A DNA stretch of 64,000 nucleotides. It comes from Vreelandella nigrificans (GTDB lineage: Bacteria > Pseudomonadota > Gammaproteobacteria > Pseudomonadales > Halomonadaceae). Position numbers and translations under genes: made by a program. Below are positions 48,962 to 59,401 of the stretch, piece after piece. The DNA lies in assembly GCF_002374315.1 (NCBI RefSeq), contig NZ_NWUX01000004.1, positions 62,001 through 126,000 of the forward strand. Direction: 5' to 3'. Positions within the stretch are counted from its first letter, which is position 1; the number at the start of each line of letters is the position of its first letter. Below the pieces are notes generated by a model, which did no database searches, had not been told where the DNA came from, and saw only the letters and a program-made list of their open reading frames with translations.

Positions 48962-49459
48962 ATGGCTCATTCTAAGCTTAAAGCCGGTGAAGTGGCGGGC
49001 ACCTACTTAGTCACTTCACCGGTGACCGAAACCGACATCATTACCATGGCTAAGCGCTTCGCTCGGCGTAAACTCGCTAAAGGCCGTAAGATTACAAAGC
49101 CCTCGCAAGCATTTGAGCACTTGCAGCTGCTGCTTCAGGACTATGAGCATGAGGTGTTCAGCGTGCTGTTTCTCGACAGCCAACACCGTGTCATCCGCTT
49201 TGAAGAGCTGTTTCGCGGCACCATTGATTCGGCTAGCGTGTACCCACGGGAAGTGCTGAAAGCGGCACTAGCCTGCAACGCAGCTGCTGTTATCCTCGTT
49301 CACAACCACCCCAGCGGCGATCCTGAGCCTAGCAATGCAGATCGGCGTATTACCGAGCGACTCAAAGAGGCCCTGGGGCTAATGGATATTCGAGTGATTG
49401 ATCATGTGGTTGTAGGAAGTGATGGTTGTAGATCGTTCGCCGAAATGGGATATGTGTAG
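48962..49459 (+). CDS. radC: RadC-like JAB-domain protein
   Basis: The 165-residue product is a short RadC (JAB1/MPN+) protein of the type common on mobile elements. The metal motif HNHPSGDPEPSNAD (H114, H116, D127) is complete, with the upstream EVFSVLFLDSQHRVI typical of the family. The N-terminal helix-hairpin-helix of chromosomal RadC is missing. The ATG at 48962 follows GGAGG; a TTG four codons upstream would include that site. It closes the rightward block. Biochemical function is unsettled. Confidence 0.85.
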   Translation: MAHSKLKAGEVAGTYLVTSPVTETDIITMAKRFARRKLAKGRKITKPSQAFEHLQLLLQDYEHEVFSVLFLDSQHRVIRFEELFRGTIDSASVYPREVLKAALACNAAAVILVHNHPSGDPEPSNADRRITERLKEALGLMDIRVIDHVVVGSDGCRSFAEMGYV

Positions 49460-49477
49460 AGATATGCCTGAATAAAA

Positions 49478-49503
49478 TGGAGCTGCCTCGCTGGGCAGCT
49501 CCA
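49478..49503 (+). terminator. Hairpin after radC
   Basis: TGGAGCTGCC (49478-49487) pairs with GGCAGCTCCA (49494-49503). No T-tract follows directly, so it may be a weak terminator. Confidence 0.5.
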
Positions 49504-49592
49504 GTAGTGAGATAAGCTTTATTTTTTGAATCAACGACTTGTAATCATAAGCATTCATTTTCCTGAGGAAAAAGAATACCAAATATTTTATG

Positions 49593-49616
49593 TTAAGCCG
49601 TTATTAAACGGCTTAA
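49593..49616. terminator. Inverted repeat after druE
   Basis: TTAAGCCGTT (49593-49602) pairs with AACGGCTTAA (49607-49616), just beyond the druE stop. AT-rich flanks make it a possible terminator for either convergent operon. Confidence 0.45.
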
Positions 49617-49637
49617 AACAAATACTGGCTTTTATGA

Positions 49638-52600
49638 TCAATCAATTACGCAGCTCATGAAAGTTGGCCATTCACCACCCGGCTGTATTTGAACGTAATT
49701 ATATTTATCATACATGAGCTCTTTCTGATCATGATGTGAAGCATTGAAATCAAAGTTCAGTTGATCCCTGTATGGCATCCTTCCACGCCAGTAGCCCATA
49801 CCCTGATCCAGCAGGATCTTGCTGGATTTACCCGACGCCCACTTCACAGTAATGATTCGACAGTGCAGCAGATCACGTGGTTTATTCATCAGGATAATGT
49901 CCGGTGCGATATCGAACTGCTCTTCGAACCAGAGCTTGATTATGGTCTTCTGGTCATCCGCTCGCATCCAGTCATGGCCAAGCAGGTAGCTGGGCTGGTT
50001 ACTGCTCGGTGCTAGCGTCTGTATTGATAGAGACTGAAGTTCATCACTCCGGAACAACTCCAGGAAACCCGTAAGGAGCATCAGCGACAAGGGCGATTTT
50101 AGGTAGCGATCCGAGTAACTGATGGAAATCGCCTGGTCATTGGAGATCAAGTCGGCCAGTTCTGGCATTTGAGCTTTGACCAGTGAATAAAGGCGTTTTT
50201 CCAGAGTATTGACAGGCCCATCAAGCTGCGTAGAAATTTCAACGACACGCGCATTTTGTAGCTGTTGGTGCCAGTTACTGCTATCGATAGAACTCCCGGT
50301 GACGGGTGGTATAAGTTTGCTGGTAGCCCACACCACATCAGCCTGACCTTGTAGCCAGTCGGAGCCAGGTACTCCAACGCTGTCAGTGCTACTGTACAGG
50401 CTCTGAACACCAGACTGTGAAGGGAGTTGTGCAATTAGGTACGGAGCTTGAAACTCTGTGGGATTCAGCTTGATTAGCTCAATGCCTAAGCGCTCAAACA
50501 GTGCAAAGGTCTCCTTTTGCTCGGTGCTTAACAGAGCAGTCGTAGCAATCCCAAGGCGGACTTTGAGCCTCTCTGAAATGGCCCACGTTAGCACTTGTTC
50601 CCGGAAACGAGGATGGTCCATATCCCAATCTTCACAGGAACCGTGAAGACAAAGCAAAATCGATGCTGTTTGATCACGATGATCCAATGAGTTGATGGCG
50701 TAGCTCAGTTCGCGCAACGGACCGACCGAGCAATAGCGAGCACCATGCAAACCAGTAAATACATCGGGAAGCCCCAGATGCTCAATCAGTCGAGAATCGT
50801 TCATCCACTGCAACGCCAAATTGCGATCCAGTTCTTCACGTTCAACACGACTATCCTGACTGGCCAGACAGTGCGAGCAAACATTCTCGCAGTTGGCAGG
50901 GCATCGTAACCTATCCAAAGTCTTGCTCAGCAGCAGCGAAATATCAGCCAGACCAGTCAGTACAAATCCGGCCCCCCCACTGACTTCATCGAACAATTGG
51001 ATGACAGCGCGTCCCTCCCTAGTTTCCCGGTCACGGTCCAGACGATAGCCGAATCCCATTTCGTTGCTGGCGATACCGATCTGATCTGCGATAACGTCGC
51101 GCATAGCAACACTCAGTGTCGTAGCGACTAAACGACCTTCAGAGGTATCGCGTAACCACTCTCCAGTAAGGGGATTCCTGAGGAATACCTCAAGCACATC
51201 AGTTCGAATCTGATAGCCCAAATGAATGTTGGGTTTAACCGTTTCGCCTGAGCAATCGCGCTCCTTGTGACTACCGGCTAACCCACCAACCGGGCGGTGG
51301 CTTTTATCAGGTTGCAAGTCCTTGGGAATTTCGCCCGAGGCAAGCATCGACTCTGCACGTCCACAGGTCATACAGACAGCATATCCTTTTTCATACTCGC
51401 CAGTTGAATGGTGAAAAACGCTACCATCATGACCAAAACGCACAAATCCGCAGCGTTGGTCGGGTAACGCAGTACTTTCACCATTCAGTTGAATACGTGG
51501 ACGCTCAACGCGGATGAATTTCTGCGAAGTAACATCGTTGGTGGTTTCCTCGTAAAAGTCGGTCAAGAAGCCGCCTGGACGCAACACCATACATAATTCG
51601 GCTGACGGAATCGGGGTTGTACAATGCGAACAGCACAATCCGCTATTGTTAGAATAGGCATTTTCGATCACCCCAGAACTTCCGCACTCCGGGCAGCGCC
51701 AAGCTACATCGAACTTTTGTGCCTCATTGATCTTCCCGTCGCCATGCCACTGCAGGCTGACCCCAGCAGAACGATAAACACGTCCATCAATAACCACCTG
51801 AGCGCCGGGGGCGTATTCTCTAATGGCGATATTCAAGCTGCGCGATGGCATTTCCTTGTTGTTGAAAATGTTGTCTTCGCGGCTAACATTGTCCTTTCGC
51901 TGCAGATGCATGAAATCTTCTACGTTGTATGTCTTGAGACTCACAACATCGGTAGGGAAACCGTAGCCCGGCAAGAATGCAGAGGATGCCAAATGACGCA
52001 GTAAATACTCGTTCTCATGGCGCTGCTTCTCTAGAGTCAAAGCTTTCTTATAGGGGCCCTCACTGACTGACTTCAACTTATGGTCGATATTGCGGTGTTC
52101 AGCCAGCCAGTACTCCTTGATGTCTCGCACCGCCTGTTGTGTTTCGCCAGTGATTGAGCTGAGCGAACGTCCTTTCAGGCAGGTACCCCTTGCAAGTTGC
52201 TTCACGGCACTACCATATTCTTCTGAGCTTGCCATGAGCCAAGCCATGAACTGCTGACAGGGCGACTCGTCTGAGTCGAAGAACCATTTCAGAGTTAGTT
52301 TTGTTCGGTCGCCATCATTGCTGCTGTGCATACGCAGGAATAACGATAGCAACAGAGAGTTGATATGACGCTGTACGATCCTAGCAGAACTGAGGGTAAT
52401 GCTCGGTGCTGGAATTGCGGTCACAAACGGCCACTTCGGATGGGAGAATGCTCGCTGGTTATGCGGATCGGCTTTGCATAGCGTATATGCGATCGCCCGA
52501 GCTTCGCTGCGTCGTCCGGCGCGACCTGCGCGCTGCAAATAATTGGCCGGATGGGGCGGCAGATTATTCATCACCACAGCAGAAACACCGCCGATATCCA

Positions 52601-55600
52601 CACCCATTTCCATGGTGGTGGAGCAATTCAGCACGTTTATATCGCCGCGCTTGAACTCCTCGACATAGTCATCCAGTCGTTTTGCCGACTGCTGTGCCGA
52701 GTGCTCGGCTGTTCGGTAGTAGAAACCGCCTTCGACTGTTCGGTCACTGATATCCGTCCACAGGCTTTCTTTTCTTAAATTAGTGATGACAGGGTCTTTT
52801 GCAACCAGCTGCCGAATCTGAGCTTGCTTGGGTACTGGTGAGCCGTCCGGCATTAGAGTGCTCAAGGTAGGAAGCTGGATCTTCTGGCAACGGTAATCCT
52901 GATTTAGCAGCTTTCGCGGCAAATAGGGTGTCAAGCCACGGAAGGTGTTATCGAAGATGCGTCGGGTCAACGGGCAGACCCAACCCTCTGTAGGTAGCGA
53001 GAAGGTAAGGGACTCCAAACGCAAACGGTGACCAGTATCGGATGGCTCCAGAATGCCAGCATTGACCAGCGCCAGCCACGCCGCGTCTAACCAGCTATTG
53101 ATCTTGTCGGCATCCACATTCATGTCGCGATTCAGCCCGGTTGCCAGTTCGAGCAGCTTGATCAGACGGTGGGGCGTGCCAGGCTTGATCTGCGGCCACT
53201 TCCGGATGGTACTGCTTTCCTGCACGTCGCCCTTGGGCGAGTAAAGCGCCTTAGGACTGAAGCGGCTGCCCATCCAGCGGCGCATCTTGTTTTCCATCGG
53301 GATGAAAGTGTTCTCTCGGACGTAGAAATCGAGTGCAACCTTGAGGAAGTCGCGCCAGTCATCCAGCGTCAGAACGCTTCGGGGATCATTTGCAGCGCCC
53401 AATGCGGGAATGGCGCGTGTATCAACCCACAGCGGTGGAGTGGTCGTCACCTTCTCCAACCCTTGGTAGCCGACCTTGATCAGTCCCAGTGTTTCCGTGC
53501 TATTTTGGTTCTTGGGTCGCCGGGAGAACTCGCGGGCCATCAGCAGGCGCGCCATGGTCAGACCACCTTCGCTGCCATCGAACAGCGCCGGATTGGCATA
53601 GCGGTTATAACGCAGGATGAATTTATCGATATCCCTGGCTGCCGCGATAGTGCCTGCCATCTGTGGCCACGGAATGATTTCGGCCTTGGTAGGTACGGCG
53701 CCGCTCTGCAAAAGTTCGGCTTGCTGACGCAATTCTGCCGCCATGCCAGCTAAACCTTGTTTTTCCAGATTTTCAGCCAGAGTGAGCAATTCGACTGGAC
53801 TACCGTTAGGCGTGTCTTTAGGAACAGCATCGGCCTTGGCTTGTGCATTCCTTAGTGTTTCAAACACTAACCCACGTAGCCGCGAGCGCTCGGCTTCCTG
53901 CTGCATTCGCACCGCCATGCGTGCGGTGCCCTGGCGACTGTCGGTGAATGTAATCAGCTTGCGCCCGCGCCCCGGGAGTTCTTCGGGGGAGCGGCCTTCG
54001 GAATCTGCCTTGTCAGGATCAGGGCAGAATTCCAGGACGGTCGGCACGGCGTTGGCAATGTAGAACGGTGCACCGAGGTAAGCCTTTCTCAGGAAATCAC
54101 TGGTGCCAAACGACGAGTTGTCGCAGTGGCTGCAGCAGCAATCCTCCTCCTCGGTAAGTATGATGCCGATATTGCGTTCAGCGTTCACGGCTCCGAGCTT
54201 CCGGCTCTCAAGATCAAGAGTGATCGAGAAGTAAGGTTCATGCGCAGTCGCCAGCCCGGCAATGATCAAGCGCGTGCTGGCGACACTCGATGTCAGCAGT
54301 TCGACTGGTGTGTCCTCGCCACCGTTTTCGTGATTGAGGGCGAACTCATCGCCTGCATAAGGGCTGGGCTGGTGTAGTTCTCCACTGCGATCTTCTGCCA
54401 ATAGGTGCGGCGTCTTGCAATCGTCGCAGAAGCCGAGCTCATAAACTGGCGCATGGCATACGCAATGCGTTCGTTGGTTCACATAGACGTTGCCGAAGGG
54501 CCAGTCCTGCAGATGATTGGACTTAGCAGAGCAGTTAGGATCGACGCAGGCCCATAGGCCATGCAGCATGCGTTGGAACAGGTGGACTCGCAGCTTAAGA
54601 AACGGCGGCTGATTTTCGGCTGGTCGAGTGCCAGTCATGGTATCGAGCCAGTCGAGTACCTCTTGCTGTTGTTCGCTCTTGCGACATCCCTGCAGTTGAT
54701 CAGCGACCTCATCTATAAGATCGTTGAGGTCAAGAGGCTTATCCGAGCTAATAACCGCGTGACGCAAACATCGGGAAATACTGCTTTGGCTAAGCATTTC
54801 AAAGCGTGCCGGTGATACTTCAACTTCCGGCTCGATCTCACGGATTGTCTGCAGAGCTATTTCCTTGTTTGGCAAATCGAAAGCAAGGTCCGGCCAGACA
54901 CGCGAGCCCCCAATAACATCTACTTGCTCAAGCGGTACATCCGCAAGGTCTGCCAAATAGCGCTTCAGGCGTTCCTCAGCATCTACTCCAGCGATAGTGG
55001 CTGAAGTAGCAACAAAGCGGATCTGCTCAGACTGCCTACCAAATGCCTGCACCACTCGCCGAAGCAACAGGGACAACTCGGCAGCTTGGGAGCCCACGTA
55101 TGTGTGCGCTTCATCAAGTACGATCCAGCGTAGAGATTGTTTCTGGCGCGAGATTTCCAGGATGGGATTGTCGACCTGACGCACCAGCATGTACTCCAGC
55201 ATTGTGGCGTTGGTCATCAAGATGGGGGCCGGCTCTCTCCGTAGTAACTCCCGCGACAAAATCTGGTTGGACTTCTGCTGCTGATCCTTACGAACCTTAT
55301 CAGCGTGTTCCTCAGTCTTACCATTGTATAAGCAGAAACGGATGTTGTTGCCGTACTTATAAGTCCAGGCGTCGAGTCGCTCCTGCTGAGAATTGATTAG
55401 TGCATTGAGCGGATATAAGAAAAGAGCGCGGACGCCAACCAGGGCAGCTTCGCTGCGCTCATGTTCTCGAATCAAATCCTCAAGAATAGGTACCATGAAA
55501 CATTCAGTCTTGCCCGAACCGGTACCGGTGGTGATGACAGCCGAGCGCGGGTGTTCGTCGAGAAGAGTACGCCAGGCCTTTAGCTGATGGGTGTAGGGAG

Positions 55601-55922
55601 ATTGGTGCCTAGAGAATCTGTAAGGTCGCTTTTCGGCAGAAAGATTCGGATCTGGTCGATAGTGCGGCTTCTCCAAGGTGTCCAGCAGGCTTGTCGAAAG
55701 CAACTTGCCCTGCAGATCTTGCAATTTTAAATTCGACTCTTCCCAACCAAAGGTGTGCTCAAAAACTGGCGGTGCCAGGAAACATCCATTATCCCCTAAA
55801 ACGTTCACCATACTCTGGCTTAAGTGATTGCGCAGGCCTGGATTGTGAATACCCAGCACACCCAGCGTTGCTTCTCGAGTGCGGTCAAGACTTTGTGCGA
55901 TCAGGTCCCTAAAAAAACGCAT
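49638..55922 (-). CDS. druE: Druantia type III helicase DruE
   Basis: This very large superfamily 2 helicase (2094 residues) is the common component of Druantia anti-phage systems. Helicase motifs: TGTGSGKT (about 133-140), DEAH (271-274), TSAT (307-310), and QRAGRAGRRSEAR in the second RecA domain. A DUF1998-type cysteine cluster CPANCENVCSHC lies near the C-terminal third, plus further CxxC pairs that suggest zinc binding. The ATG at 55922 lies five bases after AAGGAG, a site overlapping the druH stop; a GTG one codon upstream is too close. The last 350 residues are unassigned. The mechanism of Druantia is unknown. Confidence 0.85.
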   Translation of the reverse strand: MRFFRDLIAQSLDRTREATLGVLGIHNPGLRNHLSQSMVNVLGDNGCFLAPPVFEHTFGWEESNLKLQDLQGKLLSTSLLDTLEKPHYRPDPNLSAEKRPYRFSRHQSPYTHQLKAWRTLLDEHPRSAVITTGTGSGKTECFMVPILEDLIREHERSEAALVGVRALFLYPLNALINSQQERLDAWTYKYGNNIRFCLYNGKTEEHADKVRKDQQQKSNQILSRELLRREPAPILMTNATMLEYMLVRQVDNPILEISRQKQSLRWIVLDEAHTYVGSQAAELSLLLRRVVQAFGRQSEQIRFVATSATIAGVDAEERLKRYLADLADVPLEQVDVIGGSRVWPDLAFDLPNKEIALQTIREIEPEVEVSPARFEMLSQSSISRCLRHAVISSDKPLDLNDLIDEVADQLQGCRKSEQQQEVLDWLDTMTGTRPAENQPPFLKLRVHLFQRMLHGLWACVDPNCSAKSNHLQDWPFGNVYVNQRTHCVCHAPVYELGFCDDCKTPHLLAEDRSGELHQPSPYAGDEFALNHENGGEDTPVELLTSSVASTRLIIAGLATAHEPYFSITLDLESRKLGAVNAERNIGIILTEEEDCCCSHCDNSSFGTSDFLRKAYLGAPFYIANAVPTVLEFCPDPDKADSEGRSPEELPGRGRKLITFTDSRQGTARMAVRMQQEAERSRLRGLVFETLRNAQAKADAVPKDTPNGSPVELLTLAENLEKQGLAGMAAELRQQAELLQSGAVPTKAEIIPWPQMAGTIAAARDIDKFILRYNRYANPALFDGSEGGLTMARLLMAREFSRRPKNQNSTETLGLIKVGYQGLEKVTTTPPLWVDTRAIPALGAANDPRSVLTLDDWRDFLKVALDFYVRENTFIPMENKMRRWMGSRFSPKALYSPKGDVQESSTIRKWPQIKPGTPHRLIKLLELATGLNRDMNVDADKINSWLDAAWLALVNAGILEPSDTGHRLRLESLTFSLPTEGWVCPLTRRIFDNTFRGLTPYLPRKLLNQDYRCQKIQLPTLSTLMPDGSPVPKQAQIRQLVAKDPVITNLRKESLWTDISDRTVEGGFYYRTAEHSAQQSAKRLDDYVEEFKRGDINVLNCSTTMEMGVDIGGVSAVVMNNLPPHPANYLQRAGRAGRRSEARAIAYTLCKADPHNQRAFSHPKWPFVTAIPAPSITLSSARIVQRHINSLLLSLFLRMHSSNDGDRTKLTLKWFFDSDESPCQQFMAWLMASSEEYGSAVKQLARGTCLKGRSLSSITGETQQAVRDIKEYWLAEHRNIDHKLKSVSEGPYKKALTLEKQRHENEYLLRHLASSAFLPGYGFPTDVVSLKTYNVEDFMHLQRKDNVSREDNIFNNKEMPSRSLNIAIREYAPGAQVVIDGRVYRSAGVSLQWHGDGKINEAQKFDVAWRCPECGSSGVIENAYSNNSGLCCSHCTTPIPSAELCMVLRPGGFLTDFYEETTNDVTSQKFIRVERPRIQLNGESTALPDQRCGFVRFGHDGSVFHHSTGEYEKGYAVCMTCGRAESMLASGEIPKDLQPDKSHRPVGGLAGSHKERDCSGETVKPNIHLGYQIRTDVLEVFLRNPLTGEWLRDTSEGRLVATTLSVAMRDVIADQIGIASNEMGFGYRLDRDRETREGRAVIQLFDEVSGGAGFVLTGLADISLLLSKTLDRLRCPANCENVCSHCLASQDSRVEREELDRNLALQWMNDSRLIEHLGLPDVFTGLHGARYCSVGPLRELSYAINSLDHRDQTASILLCLHGSCEDWDMDHPRFREQVLTWAISERLKVRLGIATTALLSTEQKETFALFERLGIELIKLNPTEFQAPYLIAQLPSQSGVQSLYSSTDSVGVPGSDWLQGQADVVWATSKLIPPVTGSSIDSSNWHQQLQNARVVEISTQLDGPVNTLEKRLYSLVKAQMPELADLISNDQAISISYSDRYLKSPLSLMLLTGFLELFRSDELQSLSIQTLAPSSNQPSYLLGHDWMRADDQKTIIKLWFEEQFDIAPDIILMNKPRDLLHCRIITVKWASGKSSKILLDQGMGYWRGRMPYRDQLNFDFNASHHDQKELMYDKYNYVQIQPGGEWPTFMSCVID

Positions 55923-55931
55923 CACTACTCC

Positions 55932-58900
55932 TTATGCCTCGTCCTGCGAGGCGAGTAAATAAGACACCATCAGTGCGTGTGCGGGCACGAACCATCCCTG
56001 ACGGTCAAAGTCTGAAATCAATCGAATCGCGAATTTAAGGTAGGCTGGAGTCAATGGCAGGTCAGTAATTTTGGCCCTTCCAGCCGTGACGAAGGCCATA
56101 AATATGGGCAGGTAGGTCACTGCGTCGGTGAAATCCGTCAGTGAAAGAGCTTTTACTGGCGGTGGCAGTTCCTGTTCTTTAATCCAGTCAGAAAGCTCTC
56201 GGCCCAGCAGAGTTGGCCAGTTTTGGTTAGCTTCGTGGTATCGGCGTAGATCCTGGTACCAAATCGGCAGAACATTTTCAGGTGGCAGCTTTGTCAATGA
56301 GCAACGATTGCCTGTGCTTAGGTAATCTCCAAGGTACTCAAACCCTGAAACAATAAAACGCAGCACGTTGGCACGATTCGATATAAGGTTGTTGACCAAA
56401 GCTTCAGGAAGCCCGGTCAAACTTATAGAATCCTGGAAAAGCCGATATGCTCTTACCCATAAAGGAAGAGAGATAGTTTCCCAAATAACAGCTAGCTCAT
56501 CACGTATGCGAACACAGAACGGCTCATCCATCTCAAGACGGAATATTGCGAAGCTTAATGCTTCCTGGTTGCGAGATAGAGCCTTCCAGGTCTCGAAAGA
56601 CGAAAGTGGCAGGTGATGGTAGTTCTGCTTTAAATCGGCAAGGTACTGCCAGCCACTGTGGTTGAAGTCTTCTGCCATGGCAGCAATTTGCTGGTCGATG
56701 ACATACGGATTTTGCCAGGGGTGAAACAGTTCGGCAGCACGGTGTAGTGAGAATACCTCTGCTGCTGTATCTAAGCGATTTTCAGGTATCAAATAAAGGG
56801 CCGGACGAAAATGGATGTCCGAGTTATCTGCCGGGTAAATTAGCCATGGCCCCCGAGATTGCATAGCGTGAGGTATCTTGAAACTACCGGTACCAACTGA
56901 TTCGCTAGTTTTCTCGATTAATTGTAAAGGGGTTTGCTTAGGGTCGGACAGCAGCATAGCCTCTGCCTTCACGCCATCAAGTACAGCTCTTTTAGAGACA
57001 CCGCCTATATGAAAGACATCGCGCTCTTCCCATTCAAGCTGCCCACCATAGCGTCGGATATCAATTTTAAGCAGTAGTTGTTCGGCTTCAATTGTAAGTT
57101 TGATATAGGCATCCTGCTCATCTACTGCTCCAAGCATGCTCTGCATGTCAGCAAGATAGCTAAACAGGTTGAGCATTACAGGCGCCGAATCTACTCGGAT
57201 ACTGTATGTACGCTGAGGATGCGGCCGCTCTTCGCAAACCAACTCCAGCTGTATATAGAAGGTTTGTCCTTGAGTTAAGCCTGAACTCAGTGAAATGCGA
57301 TATCCCAATAGATCAGCCAATAACAACTCTCTGGCTCCTGAGGGATGACCGGACGGGTCCAGCAGACGGGCACCCTGGTAAGGATAAGGTAGTTGAAGCT
57401 TGAGAGGAGGTAATCCTTGACCTACTTCGATCATAAATTTCGACGGTGGTGCGTCACCTTGGTAGCGAAGATACAGCGAACATTCTGATTGCTCCACTAC
57501 CAACGCATTGCTGACAATATGCGGATTAAGCTGCTTAGCCCCTTTAATTTGAAGACGCGCAGGTTGCTCGCGTACTTCGGGGATCAGCGAGAGACTGAAA
57601 TCTCTGGGGAGAACGCCGAAACGACGCTGCATTAGTGTCTTGCCCGAGCGGGTGCGCAAGGTATAACGAACCGAGCCGTAATGGCTAATAACCCGACGGT
57701 CAAGTAACTCGCCATTGATGAACTCTAGCAAATCTTCTCTTGTATGAGGGTAGCCTTCAGGCAGCTCAAGGTTAGGCCAGCCTAAAAAAACCATCGAGTG
57801 AGAACTTTCGTAAAGTGCAAACACCCCCGAGAGGGTCGGTTTCGAGTCATCACTATTCGTCTGATTAAGCTCGACTAAATATCGATCATCCCCTTTTATT
57901 AACGTGAAGTCGGAGATTGCGTCGACCCAAAGACCATTTTCTTGATCCTTGGGTAAGTATGTTACATCATGATCTTTGCAGATGGTGTCAAAGCCATCGG
58001 GAACTCGGATACGGACACACTTGGATGATAGGGAGCAACTGGATACAGCGACCAGTTGCCAGCGTTCGGAGCGACTCTCGAAAATCAAAGGTGTATCTTG
58101 ATAATCGATGGCACTGCCATCGAAATATTGGCAATGTACAACTCGCCCGTTGTCTAATAAACGAAGACTCAGCAGTTCGCTAGGTTTTCGACGTTCAAGC
58201 GTGACTTGAGGATTTGAGAAACGTGCTTTAATACCTTTTTCGGTAAGCTGGCCGTAAACGGAAGGACCTCTAGCTAGAAGGCTTTCACCCTCGTAGTAAG
58301 CTAGCTCAAGGCGGGTACTATTAAGACTTGTTGGATCAACTGCGAGCTCTGCCTCATAGGGCAGAATTAACTCTGTGCGTATTAGCCACTGAGGCAATAT
58401 GCCATGCAGAAAATGCTCGCAAGAGAAGTCTCTCGCCCTACCCAAAGTTTCTTGACGCTCCTTGCGCTTCTGACCCGCGTCCCGGAGCCAGTCATTGAGC
58501 AGCGTTCGTGCATTGCTTTCATCCAATGGTATTGGGAAAGCTTCTGTCCATCCTGGCGCTGCCTGATCCAAATAATTGGTAGGATCATCCTGATCCTTGA
58601 GTGGGTGATGCTCGACCAGATACATGAGCTGATCAACGATACCTGCTAAAAGCCTACGCGTTTCAAGATTGCGGAAAATGAGCGGTAGCTCGTTTTCGAA
58701 GTCCGCCATTAAATCCGAAGTTGTTCTTCGATTACCTTCAGTTCTATAAAAATGCTTAATACCTCTGCGTACAGCGCGCCCGAATCCGTGTGATTCACTT
58801 TGAACTAAAGGCCACGGTAGTCCGCCTTCAGCGAATAGCGAGCCAAGCCAATCACGCCCGTTTTCCCGAAGCCGTATTGGCCGTTTCCAATACGCCAGAC

Positions 58901-59225
58901 CTGTAGCGGAGAGGCTGGCGTGCTGTTGTGAAGATAGAGAAGCCCCCAGCAAAGCCTCTGGCCCTGACCACGACCAAGAACTGTTATAAGCACGCCGATA
59001 CTGCTCGCTGACGAATAGACAAAAACAAGCCGCCAGATGAGTGGAGCTGTTTGCCACAGAACCACGCTTGAAGTAAGAACGAAGTAACTCGACAAGCGAC
59101 CTGAATTCAGCCTCTGTAACGTGATAGTTATAAAGAGGAGTGCCGTCAGGCCCCTTGAACATTCCACGAGTTAATAGAAACTCGCTTAACCAAGCCTTTG
59201 CATAAGTGGTAGTTGATGTTTTCAA
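55932..59225 (-). CDS. druH: Druantia type III protein DruH (STY4851/ECs_5259 family)
   Basis: The 1097-residue protein shares no recognised catalytic motif, but its size, its place just before a DruE helicase, and its resemblance to the STY4851/ECs_5259 family fit DruH, the partner that defines type III Druantia. The N-terminus (AWLSEFLLTRGMF, SLVELLRSYF) and several beta-rich stretches are visible; no membrane segments. It starts at a TTG with a weak ribosome site. The gap to druE is nine bases, and the ribosome site of druE overlaps this stop. Confidence 0.78.
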   Translation of the reverse strand: MKTSTTTYAKAWLSEFLLTRGMFKGPDGTPLYNYHVTEAEFRSLVELLRSYFKRGSVANSSTHLAACFCLFVSEQYRRAYNSSWSWSGPEALLGASLSSQQHASLSATGLAYWKRPIRLRENGRDWLGSLFAEGGLPWPLVQSESHGFGRAVRRGIKHFYRTEGNRRTTSDLMADFENELPLIFRNLETRRLLAGIVDQLMYLVEHHPLKDQDDPTNYLDQAAPGWTEAFPIPLDESNARTLLNDWLRDAGQKRKERQETLGRARDFSCEHFLHGILPQWLIRTELILPYEAELAVDPTSLNSTRLELAYYEGESLLARGPSVYGQLTEKGIKARFSNPQVTLERRKPSELLSLRLLDNGRVVHCQYFDGSAIDYQDTPLIFESRSERWQLVAVSSCSLSSKCVRIRVPDGFDTICKDHDVTYLPKDQENGLWVDAISDFTLIKGDDRYLVELNQTNSDDSKPTLSGVFALYESSHSMVFLGWPNLELPEGYPHTREDLLEFINGELLDRRVISHYGSVRYTLRTRSGKTLMQRRFGVLPRDFSLSLIPEVREQPARLQIKGAKQLNPHIVSNALVVEQSECSLYLRYQGDAPPSKFMIEVGQGLPPLKLQLPYPYQGARLLDPSGHPSGARELLLADLLGYRISLSSGLTQGQTFYIQLELVCEERPHPQRTYSIRVDSAPVMLNLFSYLADMQSMLGAVDEQDAYIKLTIEAEQLLLKIDIRRYGGQLEWEERDVFHIGGVSKRAVLDGVKAEAMLLSDPKQTPLQLIEKTSESVGTGSFKIPHAMQSRGPWLIYPADNSDIHFRPALYLIPENRLDTAAEVFSLHRAAELFHPWQNPYVIDQQIAAMAEDFNHSGWQYLADLKQNYHHLPLSSFETWKALSRNQEALSFAIFRLEMDEPFCVRIRDELAVIWETISLPLWVRAYRLFQDSISLTGLPEALVNNLISNRANVLRFIVSGFEYLGDYLSTGNRCSLTKLPPENVLPIWYQDLRRYHEANQNWPTLLGRELSDWIKEQELPPPVKALSLTDFTDAVTYLPIFMAFVTAGRAKITDLPLTPAYLKFAIRLISDFDRQGWFVPAHALMVSYLLASQDEA

Positions 59226-59401
59226 AAGCTTTGCAATCCCTTTGCCAGTTATAATTTAATGATTTTTATGCACTTTCGTAATGAATGACTCATAGACTGT
59301 ATGGGGACGACATAAAAATTTTCTTTTAGTATTGTTGAGGCCGAATTCAGATTAATCATGCTGTTATCAAATAAAATGACGCAACCAGCAATTAAAATCC
59401 A

